This document shows, piece by piece, positions 57,820-64,000 of a stretch of DNA of 64,000 nt. Origin of the DNA: Agreia sp. Leaf283. Lineage in GTDB: Bacteria; Actinomycetota; Actinomycetes; Actinomycetales; Microbacteriaceae. The position numbers were made by a program, and so were the translations under genes. Where the stretch lies: assembly GCF_001422485.1 (NCBI RefSeq), contig NZ_LMNF01000002.1:755949-819948 (forward strand). Reading direction: 5' to 3'. How positions within the stretch are numbered: the first letter of the stretch is position 1; each line of letters starts with the position of its first letter. The notes beneath the pieces are model-generated. The model was not told the origin of the DNA and made no database searches. It worked only from the letters and a program-made list of their open reading frames with translations.

Positions 57820-57843
57820 TTGCACGAGGTCTTTCACGTGCAA
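57820..57843 (-). promoter_or_regulatory. Hairpin between the flavin reductase gene and lpdA
   Basis: TTGCACG (57820-57826) and CGTGCAA (57837-57843) are perfect 7-base arms around a 10-base loop. The element begins two bases after the flavin reductase stop and ends about 24 bases before the lpdA ATG. There is no T tract, so it may be an RNA stem affecting lpdA expression or mRNA ends rather than a standard terminator. Confidence 0.4.
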
Positions 57844-57845
57844 CT

Positions 57846-58418
57846 CTATTCGCCTATGCGCGAGTGCGACCCCAGCCTGTGCCACGTGCGGTTGTGGTAG
57901 ACGAGCGGCTCGGCGGAATCGGCCTCGTCCGAGGTGCCCGCCTGCAGGGCGTGCACGGCGATCACGGTCGAGCCCCCGGCATCCATGCGTTCGATGACCC
58001 GCCCCCTGATCCAGGACTGGGCCGCGGGGAAGTAGGGCTCTCCGGTGATCAGCCGATCCCAGATCGTGGTGTCGGCGAAACGGTCGATGCCGCTCGTGGC
58101 GCAGAGCGTCGCGAGGTCGAGCTGCTGCGCGCCGAGAAGATGTACGACCACGGTGTCTGCCGCGCGGATAGTCGGCGCACTGGAGGACTGGCCGGAGACG
58201 GAGAACACCAGCAGGGGCGGCTCGGCGCTCACGGAGAAGACCGAGGTGGCCGTGAGGCCCACGGGGCCGTCGCCCGCATCGGCCGTGATCACGGCGACCC
58301 CGGCCGGATGGTTGCGGAACACGGCCTTGAACGAGTCGGCGTCGAGGCCCGCACTGTCGGAGATGGGCTCGACCGAGCCGACGTGCCGGGTGCCGCGTGC
58401 AGAGGTGTTCAGTGTCAT
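57846..58418 (-). CDS. Flavin reductase-like domain protein
   Basis: The 190-residue FMN-binding split-barrel protein has FKAVFRNHPAGVAVITADAGDGPVGLTATSVFSVSAEPPLLVFSV, the signature of the flavin reductase (HpaC/DIM6-like) family, plus LLGAQQLDLATLCA and FADTTIWDRLITGEPYF. It probably supplies reduced flavin to a monooxygenase, but no such partner is nearby. It precedes lpdA on the same strand by 49 bases. Confidence 0.9.
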   Translation of the reverse strand: MTLNTSARGTRHVGSVEPISDSAGLDADSFKAVFRNHPAGVAVITADAGDGPVGLTATSVFSVSAEPPLLVFSVSGQSSSAPTIRAADTVVVHLLGAQQLDLATLCATSGIDRFADTTIWDRLITGEPYFPAAQSWIRGRVIERMDAGGSTVIAVHALQAGTSDEADSAEPLVYHNRTWHRLGSHSRIGE

Positions 58419-58527
58419 GGGACTCAGCCTTCACCCGACGGGCCGTGGGCGGAAGTCGTGTGACTCTCTGTGACACCGTGGCACGATTCAGGCACCTCGG
58501 AGGTGCATCTACGTATCCTCAACTGTT

Positions 58528-60825
58528 ATGCCTGAATCCTCGTCACGTGTCCTGTCGGCGGCGAAGCCCTGGCTGAAGCTGCTCGGAGTGAGCGTCATCG
58601 CCGGTGTCCTCGTCACCGCCCTCGCCGTTCCCGCCGTATCGCTCACGAGCGCAACGGTCTCCCGCTCGGTCGGCCTGTTCGAAGACCTGCCGTCGACCCT
58701 CGACATCGGTGCGCTGTCGCAGAAGTCCGAGATCTACTCGACGAACACCGATGGATCGAACACGCTGCTCGCGACGGTCTTCGACCAGAACCGCCAGGAG
58801 GTCGGCTGGGACGAGATCGCCCCGGCGGTCAAGGACGCGGTCGTCTCGACGGAGGATCCGCGGTTCTACGAGCACAACGGCGTCGACCTGACATCGACCC
58901 TGCGCGCGGCCCTCAGCAATCTGACCTCAGGCGGGGTCGAGAGCGGAGCGTCGACCATCACCATGCAGTACGTGAAGAACATCCTGGTGCAGCGGGCCGA
59001 GACCCTCGACAACGAGGCCGACCGCGAGAAGGCCTACGCCGAGGCGACCGACACGTCGCTCGACCGCAAGCTGAGCGAGATGCGGCTGGCCATCGGCCTC
59101 GAGAAGAGGTACGACAAAGACCAGATTCTGCTGGGCTACCTGAACATCGCCAACTTCGGCGGGTCGGTCTACGGCATCGAAGCGGCCGCCAACTACTACT
59201 ACGGCACGACGGCCGCGCAGCTCACGGTCGCGCAGGCCGCGAGCCTGATCGCCACCGTGAACGAGCCGAACGGCCTGCGCATCGACGAGCCCGAGAACAT
59301 CGAGGCGAACAAGGCCCGTCGCGACATCGACGTGCTCGCATCCATGCTCAAGCAGCACACCATCACGAAGGCCCAGTACGACGAGGCCGTCGCCACCCCC
59401 GTCACCCCGGCGATCACCGAGCCGTCGACGGGATGCCAGACCGCGGCATCCGGTGCCGCCTACTTCTGCGACTACGTGACCTGGATCGTCAAGAACGACC
59501 CCACGTTCGGCGCCACGGCCGACGAGCGCTGGTCGAACTTCAAGACGGGCGGATTCCAGATCTTCACGACCCTGAACCCCACCCTTCAGGCCAACGCGAA
59601 CGAGACCATGACGGAGTACGTGCCCGCATCGAGCGACGAACTCGACCTGGGCTCGACCATCGTCACGGTCGAACCGGGAACGGGCCGCATCCTCGCGATG
59701 GCGCAGAACAAAAGCTACGTGGCCGGAGAGTCGACCGACCCCGGCAGCACCTCGCTGAACTACAACACCGACCAGGGCTATGGAGGGTCGAGCGGGTTCC
59801 AGGTCGGCTCGACCTACAAGGTGTTCACGCTCGCGGAGTGGCTCAAGCAGGGCAACACGCTGGGCGAACGGGTCAACGGCAATCCTCAGACCTTCGATCG
59901 CGCCGACTTCACGAATTCCTGCGTCGACATCAGCGGCGAGCCCTACGCCCCGAAGAACGACAGCGGTTCCCGGCCCGGCACCATCACGGTGCAGTACGCC
60001 CTCACGGACTCGGTGAACAACGCCTTCATCGCCATGGCCGAAGACCTCGACCTCTGCCAGATCCGCAACACGGCCCAGTCGCTGGGCGTGCACCGCGCTG
60101 ACGGAGGCGAACTCGGCTCGAACCTCGCCGACATCCTGGGCACCCAGACGATCGCGCCGCTGACCATGGCCGCCGCCTACGCCGGTATCGCGGCCAACGG
60201 TGTCTATTGCAAGCCCATCGCCATCGATCGCATCCTCGACGCCTCGGGCGCTGAGCTGCAGCCTCCCCAGGCCGACTGCGCCCAGGCCCTCGACCCGTCG
60301 GTCGCGTCGACCCTCGCCTACGCGATGAAGGGGCCGATCCAGAGCGGAACGGCGACAGCCTCGAACCCGTACGACGACGTCGAGCACATCGGCAAGACGG
60401 GCACCACCGACAACGAGAAGGACACGTGGATGATCGGGGCGAGCACGAGGGCCGCCACCGCCGTCTGGGTCGGCAACGTCTCCGGCGACGTCTCGATGAC
60501 CGATGTCGAGACGAACGGGTACTCGGGCTACAGCGTGCGTCACCGGATCTGGAAGTCCGTGATGACGGCGAACGACGAGGTCCTGCAGCCGGCCGCCGAC
60601 TTCCCCGATCCCGACGACGACCTGGTCTACGGGTCCGGCTCGGGATCGAACTCGAGCGACGACTCCTCGACCGACGCACCCGCTACGACGACTCCGACTC
60701 CCACGACCGATCCGACACAGCCGGGTACCGTCCCGACTCCGCAGTCCAGCGTCGCGCCCGCGCCGGCCCCGGGAGACGACGGCACCGTGGGCCGCGGCGA
60801 CGAGGATCAGCCCGGCCAGAACTAA
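58528..60825 (+). CDS. Class A penicillin-binding protein (bifunctional transglycosylase/transpeptidase)
   Basis: The 765-residue cell-wall synthase has an N-terminal transmembrane helix (about 18-42). The GT51 transglycosylase has STEDPRFYEHNGVD (catalytic Glu109) and SGASTITMQYVKNIL. The transpeptidase has Ser428-x-x-Lys431 in GSTYKVF, Ser495-x-Asn497 in DSVNNAF, and KTGTT at 623-627. The C-terminal 90 residues are a Ser/Asp/Thr/Pro-rich low-complexity tail without PASTA domains. It polymerises and crosslinks peptidoglycan outside the membrane. It is the only PBP in the window. Confidence 0.95.
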   Translation: MPESSSRVLSAAKPWLKLLGVSVIAGVLVTALAVPAVSLTSATVSRSVGLFEDLPSTLDIGALSQKSEIYSTNTDGSNTLLATVFDQNRQEVGWDEIAPAVKDAVVSTEDPRFYEHNGVDLTSTLRAALSNLTSGGVESGASTITMQYVKNILVQRAETLDNEADREKAYAEATDTSLDRKLSEMRLAIGLEKRYDKDQILLGYLNIANFGGSVYGIEAAANYYYGTTAAQLTVAQAASLIATVNEPNGLRIDEPENIEANKARRDIDVLASMLKQHTITKAQYDEAVATPVTPAITEPSTGCQTAASGAAYFCDYVTWIVKNDPTFGATADERWSNFKTGGFQIFTTLNPTLQANANETMTEYVPASSDELDLGSTIVTVEPGTGRILAMAQNKSYVAGESTDPGSTSLNYNTDQGYGGSSGFQVGSTYKVFTLAEWLKQGNTLGERVNGNPQTFDRADFTNSCVDISGEPYAPKNDSGSRPGTITVQYALTDSVNNAFIAMAEDLDLCQIRNTAQSLGVHRADGGELGSNLADILGTQTIAPLTMAAAYAGIAANGVYCKPIAIDRILDASGAELQPPQADCAQALDPSVASTLAYAMKGPIQSGTATASNPYDDVEHIGKTGTTDNEKDTWMIGASTRAATAVWVGNVSGDVSMTDVETNGYSGYSVRHRIWKSVMTANDEVLQPAADFPDPDDDLVYGSGSGSNSSDDSSTDAPATTTPTPTTDPTQPGTVPTPQSSVAPAPAPGDDGTVGRGDEDQPGQN

Positions 60826-60829
60826 GGCT

Positions 60830-60846
60830 CTTGCCCTTCGGGCGAG
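60830..60846 (+). terminator. Short GC hairpin after the PBP gene
   Basis: CTTGCCC (60830-60836) and GGGCGAG (60840-60846) pair around a TTC loop (one T-G wobble), four bases after the PBP stop. No T tract follows. It overlaps the -35 of the ArsR promoter, so its role as a terminator is tentative. Confidence 0.35.
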
Positions 60847-60877
60847 TGAGGCGTATCGTACAACCAAATGGTTGTAC
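60831..60877 (+). promoter_or_regulatory. Leaderless ArsR promoter with operator over the start codon
   Basis: TTGCCC (60831-60836), a 17-base spacer and TATCGT (60854-60859) form a plausible promoter. Transcription would begin at or very near the ATG at 60868. A perfect inverted repeat, GTACAACCA (60858-60866), AA, TGGTTGTAC (60869-60877), covers the start region and contains the ATG. No ribosome binding site is present, which fits a leaderless message. Confidence 0.65.
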
Positions 60878-61203
60878 ATGAGCTGACCGAATCCGAGATC
60901 GACCGCATCTTCCAGGCACTGGCGGATGCGACGAGGCGCGACATCGTGAGCCGCGTGCTCGTCACGGGCCAGTCGGTGACGGCGCTCTCCGAGCACTACG
61001 ACATGAGCTTCGCCGCCGTGCAGAAGCACGTGACGGTGCTCGAACGTGCGCTCCTCGTGACGAAGGAGCGTCGCGGTAGAGAACAGCTCGTGCACAGCCG
61101 CATCGACACGATCGGCAGAGCCCAGACGCTGCTGAACGCGTTCGAGCAGATCTGGGCGCAGCGCGCCCGCCGCATCGACGACATCCTCGCCGAAGACCCC
61201 TGA
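60868..61203 (+). CDS. ArsR-family winged-helix regulator
   Basis: The 111-residue protein is an ArsR/SmtB-type wHTH: IFQALADATRRDIVSRVL, VTALSEHYDMSFAAVQKHVTVLERALLVTKERRGREQLV. No metal-binding Cys or His cluster is evident, as expected for the subgroup paired with AHSA1/SRPBCC proteins. The ATG lies inside the operator-like palindrome. It is followed 10 bases later by the AHSA1 gene and probably represses both. Confidence 0.92.
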   Translation: MVVHELTESEIDRIFQALADATRRDIVSRVLVTGQSVTALSEHYDMSFAAVQKHVTVLERALLVTKERRGREQLVHSRIDTIGRAQTLLNAFEQIWAQRARRIDDILAEDP

Positions 61204-61213
61204 AGGAGAAGCC

Positions 61214-61699
61214 ATGACCATTCTCAGCGTCGACAAGGACACAGACGCACTCACCCTCACGTTCGTCGCCGAATTCGCGGCCGACGTCGACAGGGTCTGG
61301 CAGGTCTGGGAGGATCCTCGCCAGCTCGAGCGCTGGTGGGGCCCACCCACCTGGCCCGCCACCTTCACCGCACACGAGCTCTCGGTGGGCTCCCGCTCCT
61401 CGTACTACATGACAGGGCCCGATGGCACGAAGGCCGGCGGATGGTGGCTCGTCACGGCGGTCGACGCGCCCACGCGACTGGAGTTCGACGACGGTTTCGC
61501 CGATGAGCATGGCAATCCCGACGACTCGATCGAGCCCGTGCGCGCGATCGTCACTCTGGAATCGGTCGACGGAAAGACACGGATGACGACGCTGAGCAGG
61601 TTCGTGAGTGTCGACCAGCTCGAGAAGATGGTCGAGATGGGCATGCAGGAGGGCATGACGCTCGCGATGGGTCAGATCGACGCGATCCTGGCGGAGTGA
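61214..61699 (+). CDS. SRPBCC / AHSA1-domain protein
   Basis: The 161-residue START-like protein has FAADVDRVWQVWEDPRQLERWWGPPTWPATFTAHELSVGSRSSYYMTGPDG and WWLVTAVDAPTRLEFDDGF, typical of the AHSA1 (Aha1 C-terminal-like) family. It probably binds a hydrophobic ligand in its cavity; the ligand is unknown. AAGGAGA before the ATG fixes the start. It is the second gene of the ArsR unit, and its 3' end overlaps the convergent FAD oxidoreductase gene by 28 bases. Confidence 0.92.
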   Translation: MTILSVDKDTDALTLTFVAEFAADVDRVWQVWEDPRQLERWWGPPTWPATFTAHELSVGSRSSYYMTGPDGTKAGGWWLVTAVDAPTRLEFDDGFADEHGNPDDSIEPVRAIVTLESVDGKTRMTTLSRFVSVDQLEKMVEMGMQEGMTLAMGQIDAILAE

Positions 61700-63318
61700 T
61701 GCTCGAGAACCTGGCCGATGCGCTCTCTGCACCCGCCGCATCCGGTGCCGGCTCGAGTGGCCTTGCCCACGCACGCGACCGTGGTGTGACCCGCCTCAGC
61801 CGCCGCAGCGATGCCGGCGACGGTGACGGCGTTGCACCAGCAGACGGTGGAGTCCGGGGCGAACGCGTCGCCGGCCGCCGATGAGTCGATGTCGGGGCCG
61901 TCGTGGCGAAGCAGCACCGACCGGTCGGTGGGCAGCTCGCTACGACGTTCGAACAGCAGCGTGAGTTCTGCCGCCGTTCGGGGCATTCCGACGCACACCA
62001 TCCCCTCGAGAACGCCTGCGCGGGTGATCATCTTCACGTAGCGTCCGTGCTCGGCGTCCATCCAGCTCGCCACCCGCAGCGGCGGATCGACCGGGCATCC
62101 TGCTGCATGGCCGATCGATGGACCGTGCACATCCGCGGCGAGATCGTCGAACACGTCTCGTGAGACGTCTCCGACAGCGACGACGTCGATGCCGGATGCC
62201 TTCAGCATCACCACCGGACGGGGATCGGCGCCCAACGGCTCGGGGTTGCTGTGCCCCTCCGCGACGGCGACGAGGGTTCGGGCGAGCCAGTCGGCCTGCC
62301 TCCACCCGGGCCCGATGAGGCCCGCGGGTGCACCGACCGGCGGGGCCTGCGAGTCACCGGGCCGAGGCGGCGGAGCGATCTGCGCGCAGTCCCCGATCGC
62401 ATGGATGCGCTCGTCGGTCCAGCTCGTGAGGCTCTCGTCGACCAGGATGCCTGCGGCGACGTCGAGCCCGCACAGTCGCGCGAGCTCGCTCCGAGCACCG
62501 ACGCCGCAACTGAGCACGAGCAGGTCGGCGAAGATCTGCTTGCCATCGGCGCACACGAGCGCGTCGAATCGCTCGACACCATCGGCATCGGTGCGGAAGA
62601 GAACGCTCTCGGCGGGAGAATGCGAGATCATGCTCACCGCCGCCGCTCGGGCTCCACGCGCCAGGAGCAGTCCAGCACCGCGGTCGAGCTGCCGCGCCAT
62701 CGGGACCTCCCCGTGGTAGACCACACCCACCTGAGCCCCCGCTTCGGCGGCGGCCAGGGCGATCTCCATTCCCAGCACCCCCGCGCCGAGCACGAGTATC
62801 CGCTGGCCGCGTTCCACCGCGCGAGCGACGGTCGTCGCGTCGGCGAGGTCGCGCAGCACGGTGACCCCCCGAGGCAGCGGAGCGCCTGCGTCGTCGAGCC
62901 GATGAGCCTCTTCGGACGGTCGACGATGGTCGCGCCTCAGCCGGGTGATGCCCGCGAGCGTCGGAATATTCGCCCGGGCACCGGTGGCCAGCACGACCCT
63001 GTCGTACGCCAGTGCGGATCCGTCGCTCAGCACGACTCTGCGGCGGGTTCGTTCGATCGACACGGCGGTGACGCCTGTCAACACGGTGACGCCCGCAGCA
63101 CGGGCCTCGTCCGGATCCGTGACGTCGAGCATCTCGCGCTCGGCCCGCCCGACGGCGAGCTCCGCGATGAGCACTCTGTTGTAGGCCGGGTCCTGCTCGG
63201 CACCCACGACGGTCACCTCTACGAGGCCGTCGGAAGCGGCCGGCAGGAGTTCGTCGACCAGGCGTGCGCCGACAGGACCGTACCCGATCACAACGACGCG
63301 CAGCGGTGAATCAGGCAC
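61672..63318 (-). CDS. NirB-like FAD oxidoreductase with BFD-type [2Fe-2S] domain
   Basis: The 548-residue protein has an N-terminal pyridine-nucleotide/FAD domain (VVVIGYGPVGARLVDELL, LATGARANIPTL, ILVLGAGVLGMEIALAAAEAGAQV, IHAIGDCAQI). The C-terminal BFD-like cluster motif is CWCNAVTVAGI... ATRAGTGCGGC, as in NirB. It lacks the sirohaem half of nitrite reductase, so it is probably the electron donor for the nitrate reductase encoded just upstream. GTG 63318 overlaps that gene's stop by eight bases. A long in-frame extension to 63693 is antisense noise. Confidence 0.9.
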   Translation of the reverse strand: MPDSPLRVVVIGYGPVGARLVDELLPAASDGLVEVTVVGAEQDPAYNRVLIAELAVGRAEREMLDVTDPDEARAAGVTVLTGVTAVSIERTRRRVVLSDGSALAYDRVVLATGARANIPTLAGITRLRRDHRRPSEEAHRLDDAGAPLPRGVTVLRDLADATTVARAVERGQRILVLGAGVLGMEIALAAAEAGAQVGVVYHGEVPMARQLDRGAGLLLARGARAAAVSMISHSPAESVLFRTDADGVERFDALVCADGKQIFADLLVLSCGVGARSELARLCGLDVAAGILVDESLTSWTDERIHAIGDCAQIAPPPRPGDSQAPPVGAPAGLIGPGWRQADWLARTLVAVAEGHSNPEPLGADPRPVVMLKASGIDVVAVGDVSRDVFDDLAADVHGPSIGHAAGCPVDPPLRVASWMDAEHGRYVKMITRAGVLEGMVCVGMPRTAAELTLLFERRSELPTDRSVLLRHDGPDIDSSAAGDAFAPDSTVCWCNAVTVAGIAAAAEAGHTTVACVGKATRAGTGCGGCRERIGQVLEHHSARIASI

Positions 63319-64000
63319 CGACGACCTCCTGTCTGCGGGCGGGATCCGCGGGCTGGATCCGAACCGTCGTCCGCTTGAATTCGGGCATGCCGGAGATCGG
63401 ATCGGTGAGCTGCTCCGTGAGGAGATTGGCGCTCTGGTCTTCGGCGAAGTGGAACGGCAGGAAGACCGTGTCGGGACGGATCTCGAGGCTAAGGTCTGCA
63501 CGGCACAGCACCATTGATTCGCCGCGGGCGAGCTCGACCCAGGCGCCATCGTCGATACCATGAAGCTCCGCCGTCGCCGGATGGATCTGCACGCGGGCCT
63601 CCGGCTTCGACTCGAGCAGTTCGGGCACGCGGCGCGTCTGGGCTCCGGACTGGTAGTGCTCGAGCAGTCGCCCGGTGATGAGGGTGACGACACCGTCCTT
63701 CTGCGCGGCAGCCTTCTGTTCGTGCGCCTTCACGGGAACGAGTCTGGCGAGTCCGTCGTCGTGCGCGAACCGCTCGGCGAACAGCCGCGGCGTGCCGGAG
63801 GACCCTCGAGGGAACGGCCAGTAGGCGGCGATGGAGTCGTCGTCGAGGATGTCATAGCTGATCCCGGAGTAGTCGGCGATGCCTCCCTCCGAAGCCCGGC
63901 AGAGCTCATCGAACACGGTGGGCGCGTGAGTGCTGAACGTTCCGGGTGACTTCAGCCGGCGAGCCAGTTCAGCGAGTATCCACAGCTCGCTGCGGACCCC
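63311..64000 (-). CDS. Assimilatory nitrate reductase catalytic subunit, C-terminal part
   Basis: The frame is open to the right edge (the first visible residues read GVRSELWILAELARRL), so only the last 229 residues are present. They match the C-terminal molybdopterin-dinucleotide-binding region of NasA/NarB-type nitrate reductases: FDELCRASEGGIADYSGISY, PRLFAERFAHDDG, TGRLLEHYQSGAQTRRVPEL, ARVQIHPATAELHGIDDGAWVELA, FLPFHFAEDQSANLLT. The enzyme reduces nitrate to nitrite in the cytoplasm. Coupled overlap with the FAD oxidoreductase supports a shared assimilatory pathway. Confidence 0.9.
   Translation of the reverse strand, partial: GVRSELWILAELARRLKSPGTFSTHAPTVFDELCRASEGGIADYSGISYDILDDDSIAAYWPFPRGSSGTPRLFAERFAHDDGLARLVPVKAHEQKAAAQKDGVVTLITGRLLEHYQSGAQTRRVPELLESKPEARVQIHPATAELHGIDDGAWVELARGESMVLCRADLSLEIRPDTVFLPFHFAEDQSANLLTEQLTDPISGMPEFKRTTVRIQPADPARRQEVVGA

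Noticed and set aside
63319-63693. N-terminal extension of the FAD oxidoreductase
   Set aside because: It overlaps the nitrate reductase coding sequence in another frame and has a Ser/Pro/Arg-rich shadow composition.

Overview
The window is high-GC, gene-dense actinobacterial DNA. Mycothiol S-conjugate amidase (mca), paired GAF-ANTAR regulators, DUF4245 and DUF4307 proteins, a DUF222/HNH (13E12-type) gene and frequent GTG starts point to Actinobacteria. The gene order and protein style suggest Micrococcales, most likely Microbacteriaceae; no rRNA gene is present to settle this. I see no tRNA, rRNA, CRISPR array, insertion sequence or prophage, and nearly all of the window is coding.

Layout. 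1-7082: a CPBP protease tail, a secreted pentapeptide-repeat protein, the glycine cleavage operon gcvT-gcvH-gcvP behind a tandem glycine riboswitch, a short LysR-type HTH protein and a CopC-like protein. 7115-10577: a membrane protein and a cupin lipoprotein divergent from a DUF222/HNH nuclease gene whose promoter carries a LexA-type site, then a DUF1877 protein. 10593-20455: ABC-F protein, amino acid permease, UspA, an unusual alpha/beta hydrolase, ychF, a DEDDh exonuclease, rmuC, and divergent glpX and fba.

20442-33547 is a core actinobacterial locus: ispH, divergent from xseA-xseB-DUF4245-carbonic anhydrase-fumC, then Nudix, prepilin peptidase, PIN-PhoH, isoprenyl transferase, hemolysin III-like protein, mca, DUF4307, greA and ilvA. 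33544-38631 is an ABC importer operon running through an AI-2E-family membrane protein into ilvA. 38786-42238 has a YcaQ-like DNA glycosylase, an HtpX-like protease, lemA and a lipase-like protein.

42257-48099 is a tightly overlapped five-gene operon (TetR, MFS, PLP aldolase/racemase-like enzyme, aldonolactone oxidase, GH1 beta-glucosidase) with a near-perfect palindrome ahead of tetR. 48219-57796 holds an Ig-repeat/FGLLP-type membrane protein, two crcB fluoride channel genes, a RecQ helicase fused to a phosphoribosyltransferase-like tail followed by dgt, and two GAF-ANTAR genes coupled to lpdA. 57846-64000 holds a flavin reductase, a class A PBP, a leaderless ArsR-AHSA1 pair with an operator over its start codon, and an assimilatory nitrate reductase pair that runs off the right edge.

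No single obviously new multi-gene defence or biosynthetic system is visible. The most promising leads are the SOS-type control of the DUF222 gene, the RecQ-phosphoribosyltransferase fusion beside dgt, the TetR glycoside operon with its operator, the lpdA/GAF-ANTAR coupling, and an alpha/beta hydrolase that has lost its nucleophile.
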